The notes under the pieces were generated by a model that saw only the letters and a program-made list of their open reading frames with translations, did not search any database and was not told the origin of the DNA. A DNA stretch of 64,000 nucleotides. It comes from Spirosoma aerolatum. GTDB lineage: Bacteria; Bacteroidota; Bacteroidia; Cytophagales; Spirosomataceae. The DNA is taken from positions 6,023,501-6,087,500 of the forward strand of contig NZ_CP020104.1 in the NCBI RefSeq assembly GCF_002056795.1. The letters run 5' to 3'. Made by a program: the position numbers and the translations under genes. Below are positions 17,159-26,530 of the stretch, piece after piece (positions within the stretch are counted from its first letter, which is position 1; the number at the start of each line of letters is the position of its first letter).

Positions 17159-20100
17159 TTAATAGTTGATTTTCAGACTAACGACCAGCGATTTAGTACT
17201 GGGATTATTGAAATAATCGACCCCACGGGCATTGCCTACACCCGATACGTTGGTTTCCGGATCAATACCCACCACCTTTGTCCAGAGCACTGGATTCCGG
17301 GCCGTAACGGCGAAACTGACCGATTCGAGTTTGGTTTTCTTGCGGAACCCGGCTGAGTTGAGTTGATAGCCCAGCGTAATTTCCCGAATGCGGGTCCAGC
17401 TTCCATCGCGTACAAACTGTTCTGTCAACTGCCCCGAGTGGCCACCAATAGAGGTGTAGAAAGACTGGTCCAGCAGCACCGGCCCTCCGCCGTAATCTTT
17501 TACGTTACCGCGAAGGGTTGTCCCCGCTTTGAACAGCGTCCCAGCGTAGTTGTACATGTCTTTCGATAGCGTCACTTCATTGCCCACATCGGCATAGGTG
17601 CCAAAATTGACCAATACGCCACGGGTTCCTTCGTAGAAATCGCCACCCTGGAAGGTCTCGAACAATACATTCAGCGACAGTTTTTTATAAGAGAGGTTCG
17701 TACCAAATCCACCACGCCAGTCGGGGTTGGGATCGCCTACAATGCCCAGCGTGGTACCCAGTTTCGGAAATCCATTGGCGGTCAGATTCATAGAGCCATC
17801 TTCATTGCGCTGATAGACACCGCCATAGAAAGACGACAGTGCGTCGCCTACGTGTGCCACCGTACTCAGTGCCCCACCCGTGAAGGTGATAATTTCGGTA
17901 CCGCCGAGGCTGGTTACACGGTTTTTGTTACGGCTCCAGTTCGCAAACACATTCCACTGGAAGTCATTCTTCTGGAGTACGTTCAGGTTGAAATCAACTT
18001 CCATCCCTTTGTTTTCCATACTTCCGGCATTCGTGTATTTCTGGCTGAAACCCGTTGAACCGGCTGCCGAAACCTGCAATAAAAGGTCACGAATCTGATT
18101 CTGGTAATACGTATAGCCGATGGTCAGTTTGTTTTTGAAAAGCCGAAGGTCGGCCCCGATTTCCCATTCCGTTTTGCGTTCCGGCAACAGGTTCGGGTCG
18201 CCCTGAGTAGCACTTTCGACATAAGCACCCCCATAGCCCGAGCTGGTCAGTGTAGTGCCCCAATCGGTAAACGAGGCCGCAATATATGGCGTGGTGTTCC
18301 GATACGGTTCGGGCTGGATACCTACGATACCATACGATGCCCGCAGCTTACCAAACGATACGGGTGTACCCCGGAAAACGGGCAATTGACTAAACTGCCA
18401 GGCCACATCCGCCGATGGATAGTAAAAGGTCGATTTTGACGCACTACCAAACGTTGACCCCGATTCGCTGGCCAACGACCCATTGACGAACAACTGGTTA
18501 AAGAAGCCCAGATTCAGTGTGGAATACAACCGGGCAGTCCGACGATGCGATTCGGTATTGAACGGATAGTTGTTGGCGGCAATTGAGTTGGCAAAGTTGG
18601 CGGGAGCTTCTTCCAGAATAAAGTTGTTCATCGTGCCGCCCAACAGGTTGGATGTGCGGTCGTTGATGTTGAAACCTACAATCAACGTGCTCGTGATGTG
18701 TTCCCCAAAATCTTTACTCGCCCGACCAATCACGTCCAGGTTCAGTTCTTTTTCGGAGATGATGCGCTGATCGTAGGTGCCAGCCCCCGAATTTTCGACT
18801 GAGTTCACCGGGTTGTTCGTTACCCGACGGTCGCTGAACATATCGATGCCCCCCGCGCCGTGATGCTAAACCAGTCTTTGGGTGTAATGACCATTTCGGA
18901 GTTCATAATCAGGCGATCCACTTCCGAAAAGTTCGTCAGCTCGTTGATTGTCCAGAGCGGATCGTTATAGCTTGGGTTGGCCGAAGCACCCAGGTAATTG
19001 CGATAGGCTCGTTGCCGATTCCGAATGCCAGCTGCCGTTGGCGACGCATAATAGGTTCCTTTCCAGTAGCGACTGTCAAAATCGGGGGCAGACCGCAGCA
19101 TCCCCAAATACAGTGCACTGGTGTTATCGCCTTTCTGAATCCGATTGGAGGTTGTCCGAATGTAGTTGGCATTGGCCGACGCCCGGACAATGTCGTTGAA
19201 CTGACGCAGTGCATTGAACCGAACTGAGTTGCGTTTATAGTCGCTTTGCCCGGAAAAAATTCCTTTCTGCGCCAGATTACCCAGACTTAGGTAAAAATTA
19301 CCCTTGTCGTTCCCTCCACTTAAGCTAATGTTGTTGTCCAGGTAGGTTCCTGTCCGGAAAACCGCATCCCGACGCGCTTCGTTGAAGGTTTCTTTGGAGT
19401 TTTTCGTGATAATGGGGTAAAACGTTTTGCCCTGATACGATTCAAAGCGAGCCCCGTTCATATTAACAGCATCCTCTCCCCCTGCCCGATTGGCAATTTT
19501 GTCGCCCCAGGAATACTGTGTAGTTGGGTTGTAAACGCCAGCCGTTCCCTGTCCGTAGGCTTCCTGAAGTGGATGCAGTACATTGACTTTATCAAAGGAA
19601 ACGGTCGAACTAAAGCTGACATTCAGCTTATTATCAGTAGCGCCCCGCTTGGTTGTGATAACAATAACCCCGTTGGCCGCCCGCGACCCCCACAAACCAG
19701 CCGCCGAAGCGCCCTTCAGAATTTGCATACTGGCAATGTCTTCTGGGTTAATGTCGTTTAGCCGGGATTGTTGCGCAACGCCACCCCGCGAATCGCCCGT
19801 CGTGCTGTTGCTCATCGGTACGCCGTCGATAATGATCAGCGGCTGGTTTGACCCCGTAATGGTGTTCTGGCCCCGAATCTGGATATACGAACCCGCGCCC
19901 GGATCGCCCGTTGAGCGCGAAATCAGTACACCAGCCGCCTTACCCGCCAGACCATTGATAACACCCGTTTCGCCAGATCGCTTAATGTCTTCCGGTTTAA
20001 CGGCCGATAAAGTAGAGCCCAGCCGATCTTTTTCCTCCTTGAAGCCCAGTGCCGTAACAACCACTTCGTTCAGGATTTTGGAATCAGGGGCCAGTGCTAC

Positions 20101-20499
20101 GTTGATCGATGTCTGACTACCTACCTTAACCTCCTGCGATACATACCCTAGAAAGGAGAAAATCAGCACGCTCTCGGGCGAAGGTACGCTGATGGAATAA
20201 TTACCATCGGCATCGGTTGTCGTGCCGACCGTGGAACCTTTAATGGCGATATTGACACCCGGCAGAGCAATCCGGTCTTCCTGAGCTGTCACCTTCCCTT
20301 TGACCACAATAGCCACCTGGTCGGCTGAGTTAGCCCGATGCATTGCTTTTGACGCATCCATCCGTTTTGCCTGCCTGATCTGGTCTGCATTCTCTCCTTT
20401 TTCCGCTGGTCGGGTATGGGCACCCGCTGTGGTAATCAGCGAAGCGGAGACCATCAAACACCCTAAGGTTCGTATCCTCCTTTGTAGTGATAATCCCAT
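17159..20499 (-). pseudogene. SusC/RagA TonB-linked receptor, split by a one-base deletion
   Basis: Two adjoining frames (20499-18820 and 18841-17159) together make one SusC-type outer-membrane receptor of about 1114 codons. The N-terminal part has a signal peptide, a carboxypeptidase-regulatory-like domain (about 65-140), the N-E-V-V-V-T-A-L-G TonB-box region and the plug (PLIIIDGVPM, ASAAGLWGSRAANGVIVITTK). The C-terminal part holds the rest of the barrel and the final strand ending K-I-N-Y. The reading frame is lost at a run of six G (plus-strand C tract 18849-18854); a seventh G would restore ITARGGIDMFSDRR. It may be a real mutation, a phase-variable tract or a sequencing error. Its partner susD is intact. 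Confidence 0.88.
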
Positions 20500-20605
20500 T
20501 GCTTTTTTTCTAGTTTATTGGTTGTATGAATTGACAAAAGCTTGGTTTACCACGCCCTTGATCCAGGCATGGCAATAGAGAAATGACAGATCGTTACCGT
20601 ACAAT

Positions 20606-20854
20606 CTACCAGAGTATCAGGGTGATGGAAGCGGCTATCTTCAACCACTGACCCCAGGACCGAAACCCAGTACCCGATGTCGATTCAGTGGTTGTTTTCT
20701 GGATGAGGTCGGCTTCCCGGTCCATATAGGTTCTGGCCAGTTCGTCCAGCTTTCCTTCCCTAAGTAGTTCCAGAAATACCTCCAGTTCCTCATCCGTTGC
20801 CTCATTAGCGAGATACCGTTCCAGTAGCGTTGCCATCATCGTTTGCTCATCCAT
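20606..20854 (-). CDS. FecR-like anti-sigma N-terminal fragment
   Basis: About 82 residues from the Met at 20854 (a longer in-frame start exists but adds a poor N-terminus). The sequence resembles the N-terminal sigma-binding part of Bacteroidota FecR anti-sigma factors (LLERYLANEATDEELEVF, then W-G-Q-W-L-K-I-A-A-S-I-T-L-I-L-W). It stops inside what would be the transmembrane helix, so the periplasmic domain is missing. It lies 106 bp upstream of the broken susC. It is either a decayed anti-sigma gene or a small stand-alone regulator; decay seems more likely. Confidence 0.55.
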   Translation of the reverse strand: MDEQTMMATLLERYLANEATDEELEVFLELLREGKLDELARTYMDREADLIQKTTTESTSGTGFRSWGQWLKIAASITLILW

Positions 20855-20936
20855 AAGGTTTTTGTTAAGTACGCATAAGACAATCGACACCCCGGAAGCA
20901 GGTACCCCTCACATTAAAAATTTTTAATTTTCGGGC

Positions 20937-20969
20937 AAAAAAAAATGCCGAACTCATGAGAGTTCGGCA
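20937..20969 (-). terminator. Rho-independent terminator of fbaA
   Basis: A perfect 10-bp stem (20946-20955 with 20960-20969) and ATGA loop, followed on the minus strand by nine U. It lies 31 bp past the aldolase stop. Confidence 0.9.
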
Positions 20970-20999
20970 GTTGCCTCTACTGTATCGTTTACCCGACGA

Positions 21000-22079
21000 T
21001 TAGGCCAGTCGGTTAATGCAGTTCAGATCTTCGAATGCTACTTTCAGGCGTTGCACCATGCTTTCTTCGCCTTTACGCAGCCATACACGAGGATCGTAGT
21101 ACTTCTTGTTTGGCGAATCGGGACCTTCGGGGTTGCCTAACTGCGACTGAAGGTACCCTTCTTTCGCTTTGTAATAGTTCAGAACACCTTCCCACATCGA
21201 CCATTGCATATCGGTATCAATGTTCATTTTCACTGCACCGTAACGGATAGCTTCGCGGATTTCTTCGCGGCTGGAACCCGAACCACCGTGGAATACGAAA
21301 TTCACCGGCAGCGGACCCGTGCCATATTTCTCCTGAATGTATTGTTGCGAGTTGTGCAGGATGATCGGCGACAGTTTTACATTACCAGGCTTATACACGC
21401 CATGCACGTTACCGAACGCAGCGGCAATGGTGAAGTTTGGTGAGATTTTGCTCAGTTCTTCGTAGGCAAAAGCCACTTCCGAAGGCTGAGTATACAGTTT
21501 GGAATCGTCGACGTCGGAGTTATCGACACCATCTTCTTCACCACCCGTTACGCCGAGTTCGATCTCCAGCGTCATGCCGATTTTGGCCATCCGCTCGAAG
21601 TATTTGGCGCAGATTTCGATATTTTCTTCAATCGGCTCTTCCGACAGGTCAAGCATGTGCGACGAATACAGGGGCTTGCCGGTTTGGTCAAAGTGTTTTT
21701 CACCAGCCGCCAGCAACCCGTCGATCCAGGGCAGCAGTTTCTTGGCGCAGTGGTCGGTATGCAGGATCACCGGAACGCCATACAGTTCGGCGACATGGTG
21801 AATGTGCAGGGCACCCGAAATGGAGCCTGCAATGGCTGCCTGTTGCTTATCGTTGGGCAGGCTTTTGCCACCATAAAAAATTCCACCACCGTTCGAAAAC
21901 TGGACGATAACCGGCGAGTTAACAGCTTTGGCTGTTTCCAGAACAGCATTCACAGAGTTAGTACCAACGACATTGACAGCCGGCAAGGCATAGTCGTTCT
22001 CATTCGCATGACGAAAAATTTCAGTGACACCTTCGCCGGTCACAACGCCGGGGGCAAAACGGGCGGCTACTTCGCTCAT
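21000..22079 (-). CDS. fbaA: Class II fructose-bisphosphate aldolase
   Basis: A 359-residue cytoplasmic zinc enzyme that cleaves fructose 1,6-bisphosphate to glyceraldehyde 3-phosphate and dihydroxyacetone phosphate in glycolysis, and runs in reverse in gluconeogenesis. Zinc and substrate motifs are clear: L-H-T-D-H-C, E-L-G-V-T-G-G-E-E-D-G-V, A-F-G-N-V-H-G-V-Y and F-H-G-G-S-G-S. The length is that of the E. coli FbaA (class IIA) type. It is a single-gene unit with its own candidate promoter (22152-22159) and a textbook terminator. Confidence 0.97.
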   Translation of the reverse strand: MSEVAARFAPGVVTGEGVTEIFRHANENDYALPAVNVVGTNSVNAVLETAKAVNSPVIVQFSNGGGIFYGGKSLPNDKQQAAIAGSISGALHIHHVAELYGVPVILHTDHCAKKLLPWIDGLLAAGEKHFDQTGKPLYSSHMLDLSEEPIEENIEICAKYFERMAKIGMTLEIELGVTGGEEDGVDNSDVDDSKLYTQPSEVAFAYEELSKISPNFTIAAAFGNVHGVYKPGNVKLSPIILHNSQQYIQEKYGTGPLPVNFVFHGGSGSSREEIREAIRYGAVKMNIDTDMQWSMWEGVLNYYKAKEGYLQSQLGNPEGPDSPNKKYYDPRVWLRKGEESMVQRLKVAFEDLNCINRLA

Positions 22080-22151
22080 AATTAGGTCTAAATTTGGATT
22101 CGTTCAAGAAATAGTTTACCGAAAGTGCGACCGGTTAACCTATTTGGTTTT

Positions 22152-22159
22152 CAAAGGTA
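22152..22159 (-). promoter_or_regulatory. Candidate -7 box (TACCTTTG) for fbaA
   Basis: Exact match on the minus strand to the Bacteroidota TAnnTTTG consensus, 72 bp upstream of the fbaA start codon. The -33 element is not clear. Confidence 0.5.
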
Positions 22160-22222
22160 AAGTTGGGGATATTAGCCGAATTTTGCTACTATTCATTCAT
22201 TTTGAGGATAGCCAAATGGTTG

Positions 22223-24664
22223 TCAGCGAATTACTTCGATAACACCTTTTCGGGTAAATCCAGCCGGGTAGAAGGAATTTTTCATGGCGAGCCGATACAC
22301 ATATAATCCCGTTCCAACGGGTTGCCCTTTAAAGGTCCCATCCCAGGTCGACCAGCCTGCCGAAACGGCTGTTTCGCTAATGCCTTCGTAAACAGGCTCT
22401 CCCCAGCGATTGAAAATAGTCAACGTCATGCTTTCTGCCCCGGTACTATACACCATCAGGGTTTCGTTCGTTCCATCCCGATTGGGAGTAAAAATATCCG
22501 GCACATACGCTACGGGCGGAGTTGGCGGGCAGTTGGCACTCACACGAACCGAATCGCTTGCCTGACACCCAGCCGACGAACGTACGTTGATGGTATACCA
22601 GCCGTAATCGTTTACGCGGAGTACCTGCTCGGTACCGATGATTCGGCCCGCTTTTAACCAGCTATACACAACATCAGGGAGTACGCCAGCATCCAGACTA
22701 ATCGGGTTGGCATTGGCAAAACAGGTGTCGATCTGATGGATAGTCAGTTGCAGTTTCGGATATGGGTTCAGCGTCACCATCTGCGAGTCGCGGCTCATAC
22801 AACCCGTTTTCGTGCTACGGGCTGTAACGGTATATTGCCCATTTTGCCGGGCCAGAAGCGTAGCGCCCGCTAGTGAACGGCCATCCGGCAATTGCCAGCT
22901 AAAAGCATCCCAATCCGAATTGGGAGTGGCCCGGAGGGTAAGGGTATCTCCGCAAACGGTTTGGGTCGAGGTAACAAACCGAAATGGGGAGGGCCGGGTA
23001 AAACTTGCCGTTACGTCTTTTTCAGCAAAACAGGAGGCATCTTCGGCACTGGTAACCCGCACCCGATACGTTTGGACGCCGTTCACGTTCGATACGATCA
23101 GTGAGTCCAGTCGTTCGTTAGCTACATTAATCCCAGGGCCAGTCCATTGGGGCGTTCCACCCGTTGCCTGTGCATTGAGCCGAACCTGCCCACAGGAATC
23201 CGGTATGCTGGTCACTGTTGGGTTCACCTCGACCAGCACAACCGCCAGTTCTTCGGTAGACGTCATGTGAATGTCAGCACATTTACCTTCTCGAACTTTC
23301 AACAGATACGTACCTGATTTTTCGGGCTTCAGGGTTGATGAGGTTGCTCCCGTAACCGCTGTTCCATTCAAATACCATTGATAACTCAGGTAATTTACAT
23401 CCAGATTCTGGGTTTTGGACGAAAGCAGAAAATTGTTACAACCGCCAAGCTTAGCCAGTTCGATATTCACTTTTGGCAAAAGCCGGGGAATGGTATCGAC
23501 ATTGAAAGGTAACCCGGCCAGGGCTTTTCTACCTCCAAGATAGATAGCTTGTGAAACGAGGTCGCAGCCTGCGCCTACCTGATTGGGCTGGTTAATCGCC
23601 ATCAGATAGTCTTCGCCCGGCTGCGAACCATACAGTTTACCATCGGGCCCAATTTGCAATGCCCCTACACCGGGCGACGCGTTTCGTTGCGCCTGCACAG
23701 TCAGGGTTGCTGTAATAGCCAGATCGCTAACCCGTATCTGATAGATTTTTTTACTCGACAAAGTTGACAAATAAATCAGTGAATTATCGGGCGAAAACTC
23801 AAGTCCATAAGCCCCAACTGTTGCCGGGACTTCCAGCTTTCGGGCATTTGAGATAGCCCCGGCCTGATTGTCGAAATCGAATAATTCCAGAAAACCGCCC
23901 TCTACACTATCGGAAACGGCAACAGCCAGTAATTTCCCATCATGCGACGGTTTCATATATCCCTTGCTCTCCCGGTGCGGACTACCTGCCCGATACAGCG
24001 ACTGATGTACCGACCCCACGTTGTACACTTTAGGCGTAAGAATAAGCCCATTATCATTGAGCAAGTACACCCGAAAAGCATTTGTGGTCAGTTCATGCGT
24101 AATGATCCAGTGATTCAGGTTGTTGCAATGATAAATGGTTGTAATTTTTTCCGACGATGGCGACAGTAGCGGTTTATTCCTGACGGTCAGCCCACCTAAG
24201 CCGCTATTCAGATTCATGCTGACTATCGAATACTGGATACCAGCTGGTTGATCGGAACTGGCAACGGAAAACACATAAAACTGATCGCTACTATTCTGAT
24301 AGGGAACAATCAGGGCCGACTGTGTGCTTCGGCTCCCCCCTCCCAGATTAACGGCTCCAGGCATAACCTCATGGTTTCGATTCCAGATGGTGCTGCCATC
24401 GGTGTAAAACAGCAATTGCCCATTGGCATCTGACTGGCTAGCGCACCCTTCCATCGAACGGAGTTGCCCATTCGTTACGGCCTGGAGAGCCCCTCCATTA
24501 AACGTAATCCCTGCCCCATTCCCAAAATACCAGTTGCGAGCATTTGCAGGGACCTGCCCTCTCACAGAACCGATCCAAAGGCCATTCACCAATAGGATAC
24601 TACCCAGGAAGCTATTAAAAAGAAAAGCCCGAACACGTAGACAGAAGTCATTCCATAATTTCAT
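22223..24664 (-). CDS. Large secreted protein with T9SS type B C-terminal sorting domain
   Basis: About 813 residues from the Met at 24664; an earlier in-frame Met adds a non-signal prefix, while this one opens a signal-peptide-like hydrophobic stretch (to about residue 34, R-G-Q). The first half (about 45-400) resembles a beta-propeller, with repeated strand patterns (LLFYTDGSTIW, GLEFSPDNSLIYLS, LQIGPDGKLYGS). The middle holds Ig/PKD-like units. The last 85 residues form the gliding-motility-type CTD (V-P-D-I-F-T-P-N-R-D-G, then F-N-R-W-G, W-D-G-T-F-K-G, and a final K-G-V-I-E-V-I-R). It is therefore exported by type IX secretion and kept at the surface. The ligand or role is unknown. Confidence 0.88.
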   Translation of the reverse strand: MKLWNDFCLRVRAFLFNSFLGSILLVNGLWIGSVRGQVPANARNWYFGNGAGITFNGGALQAVTNGQLRSMEGCASQSDANGQLLFYTDGSTIWNRNHEVMPGAVNLGGGSRSTQSALIVPYQNSSDQFYVFSVASSDQPAGIQYSIVSMNLNSGLGGLTVRNKPLLSPSSEKITTIYHCNNLNHWIITHELTTNAFRVYLLNDNGLILTPKVYNVGSVHQSLYRAGSPHRESKGYMKPSHDGKLLAVAVSDSVEGGFLELFDFDNQAGAISNARKLEVPATVGAYGLEFSPDNSLIYLSTLSSKKIYQIRVSDLAITATLTVQAQRNASPGVGALQIGPDGKLYGSQPGEDYLMAINQPNQVGAGCDLVSQAIYLGGRKALAGLPFNVDTIPRLLPKVNIELAKLGGCNNFLLSSKTQNLDVNYLSYQWYLNGTAVTGATSSTLKPEKSGTYLLKVREGKCADIHMTSTEELAVVLVEVNPTVTSIPDSCGQVRLNAQATGGTPQWTGPGINVANERLDSLIVSNVNGVQTYRVRVTSAEDASCFAEKDVTASFTRPSPFRFVTSTQTVCGDTLTLRATPNSDWDAFSWQLPDGRSLAGATLLARQNGQYTVTARSTKTGCMSRDSQMVTLNPYPKLQLTIHQIDTCFANANPISLDAGVLPDVVYSWLKAGRIIGTEQVLRVNDYGWYTINVRSSAGCQASDSVRVSANCPPTPPVAYVPDIFTPNRDGTNETLMVYSTGAESMTLTIFNRWGEPVYEGISETAVSAGWSTWDGTFKGQPVGTGLYVYRLAMKNSFYPAGFTRKGVIEVIR

Positions 24665-24856
24665 AGGCGTGCACAACGGATGAGTCAAACAGATCCGCAG
24701 CCCTCTTCAGTGTATAGAGCCAGCGGATTAGGTCAAGGTGGAAATACACATATGACCTATTTATTACTCAAATCGTTGTAAATTTTAATCTCAACGTTCT
24801 GAAACTCTGGATATAAATACCTGCCCAGAACATTTGGGAATCGGATAGCCTTTATG

Positions 24857-25261
24857 TTATCCATCTAACCGTTGCTGTGCTGCTGATGTAACTGGCGCAA
24901 AAAAGTTGATCAGATTTCCGTCGGGGTCGCGGAACAACAGCGAACGGTTGCCCCAGGGCATGGTTGTAGGCTTCTGAACGATGGCATCCCCTAAAAAATC
25001 CGCCAGTTTTTCGTATTCATTATCTACATCCTCAACTCGCAATTCAATAATAACTGACCGATTGGTAGCCGCTCTAGCCACATCGTCTCCACCGAATAGC
25101 TGTACTGTGCGTGTGCTTCCGATAGCCAGCGTAGCCAACGGTGTGCGTAACTCAGCAAAATCATCGGTGTACCGTGTCATGGGCATACCCGTAACCTGCT
25201 CATAAAACGAAACAAGACGGTTGAGATCGGCGGTAATGATCCGGGCAGAAGAAAAATTCAT
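24857..25261 (-). CDS. VOC-family (glyoxalase/bleomycin resistance-like) protein
   Basis: A 134-residue small cytoplasmic protein with the paired beta-alpha-beta-beta-beta modules of the vicinal-oxygen-chelate fold. It shows the opening I-I-T-A-D-L-N-R-L-V-S-F-Y-E and the closing F-R-D-P-D-G-N-L-I-N-F-F-A-P, typical of the family. Members bind a metal and act as glyoxalases, dioxygenases or antibiotic-binding proteins; the exact role cannot be told. No operon partner is evident. Confidence 0.85.
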   Translation of the reverse strand: MNFSSARIITADLNRLVSFYEQVTGMPMTRYTDDFAELRTPLATLAIGSTRTVQLFGGDDVARAATNRSVIIELRVEDVDNEYEKLADFLGDAIVQKPTTMPWGNRSLLFRDPDGNLINFFAPVTSAAQQRLDG

Positions 25262-25478
25262 TAGCGATAGGTTTTTAATTGTATGCTACAAAGAAAATCC
25301 CTCTCACTGACAGCGGTATGTCAGTAGCAACGGTTGATTTGTGGAAATGTGCCGCTTGGATTATAAAGAATTGACTAGCGCCAGACAGAATAGAGCAATC
25401 TGAACCGTACCAAAAAAAGAACTGGTAAACCTCATTTTTTCCACCAACTTTGGGCAGATAAACTAAGCCTTTGCCTCC

Positions 25479-26288
25479 TTGAAAACACTCTTCTTCTGCC
25501 CGATGTGGGGCATGGAAAATCTAACGTATTCAGAAGCCGCCAAACGCGTGAAAGCCGCAGGATACGACGGCATGGAAATTGCAGCTGGCCCCGGCAAACG
25601 AAAAGAAGCCACACAGGTCATGCGCGATAACGGTCTCGAACCGATTTTGATGGGCTTCGGTGGAGGGAGTAATTTTGCCGAGCACAAGAAAAAATACCAC
25701 GACGACCTGCTCGACATTGCTGCGTATAAACCGCTGTTCATCAACGCTCATACGGGCCATGATTACTTTACCTTCGAGCAAAACGTTGAATTGATTCAGA
25801 CAGCCACCGATGTCCAGAAACAGACTGGCGTTCGGATTCTGCATGAAACGCATCGGGGCCGTTTTTCGTACAGTGCACCCGCCATTCAGTACTACCTGCT
25901 TAAACTACCCGATCTGCGACTTACTGCAGACTATTCGCACTGGGTCAACGTGGCAGAGTCGTATCTGGCCGATCAGGCGGATAATGTAACGCGCGCCATT
26001 GCCGTCAGCGATCATATTCACTGCCGGGTGGGCCAGCCCGAAGCCCCACAAGTCACCGACCCCAGGGCACCTGAATGGAAAGATGCGCTCGAAACACACG
26101 CCAAATGGTGGGATGCCATTCGTGATCGACTCCAGCGGGCCAATGCCTCACAACTCACCGTTACCTGCGAATTTGGCCCAGCACCGGGTTATCTGCCTAC
26201 ACTGCCCTATAGCAACCTGCCTGTCGCTAGTCAGTGGGACATCAATGTCTTCATGAAAGATTTCCTCAAAAAGCGTTGGCAGGTATAA
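25479..26288 (+). CDS. Sugar phosphate isomerase/epimerase-like TIM barrel
   Basis: A 269-residue protein of the xylose isomerase-like (AP-endonuclease 2) superfamily. The first strand (L-F-F-C-P-M-W-G-M-E) directly follows the start, and later segments show the metal-ligand pattern of the fold (the H-E-T-H-R-G-R-F region, Y-S-H-W, D-H-I-H-C-R-V-G, C-E-F-G-P). The start is TTG at 25479: an in-frame stop lies just upstream at 25464 and the next ATG would cut into the first strand. It is a cytoplasmic enzyme acting on a small sugar or keto acid; hydroxypyruvate isomerase-like proteins are one option. It is alone, with a long hairpin 94 bp downstream. Confidence 0.82.
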   Translation: MKTLFFCPMWGMENLTYSEAAKRVKAAGYDGMEIAAGPGKRKEATQVMRDNGLEPILMGFGGGSNFAEHKKKYHDDLLDIAAYKPLFINAHTGHDYFTFEQNVELIQTATDVQKQTGVRILHETHRGRFSYSAPAIQYYLLKLPDLRLTADYSHWVNVAESYLADQADNVTRAIAVSDHIHCRVGQPEAPQVTDPRAPEWKDALETHAKWWDAIRDRLQRANASQLTVTCEFGPAPGYLPTLPYSNLPVASQWDINVFMKDFLKKRWQV

Positions 26289-26381
26289 TGAGTCAGTAAT
26301 TTCGCTAGAACAGTATGATTATTGCTAGATAGATTTCGGTATTCGATTCTGGGCAAGCAGTTGCATCAATAAAAAATCTAT

Positions 26382-26452
26382 ACCGCAAGGACGCAATAGG
26401 CGCAAAGACCCGATTGGTTTGACCCGCTTTGCGCCTATTGCGTCCTTGCGGT
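26382..26452. repeat. Perfect 26-bp intergenic hairpin, family B
   Basis: Arms 26382-26407 and 26427-26452 pair perfectly. The core ACCGCAAGGACGC and the following GGCGC are shared with the hairpin at 8984-9048, with the intervening bases changed on both arms alike. It lies between two co-directional genes. Confidence 0.8.
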
Positions 26453-26530
26453 TAAAACCAGAAGGCTTCGCTATAGTTTGTCCTATATGAAAACCAGAAA
26501 CTATACGTCATAATTTGTACATTTGATTAT

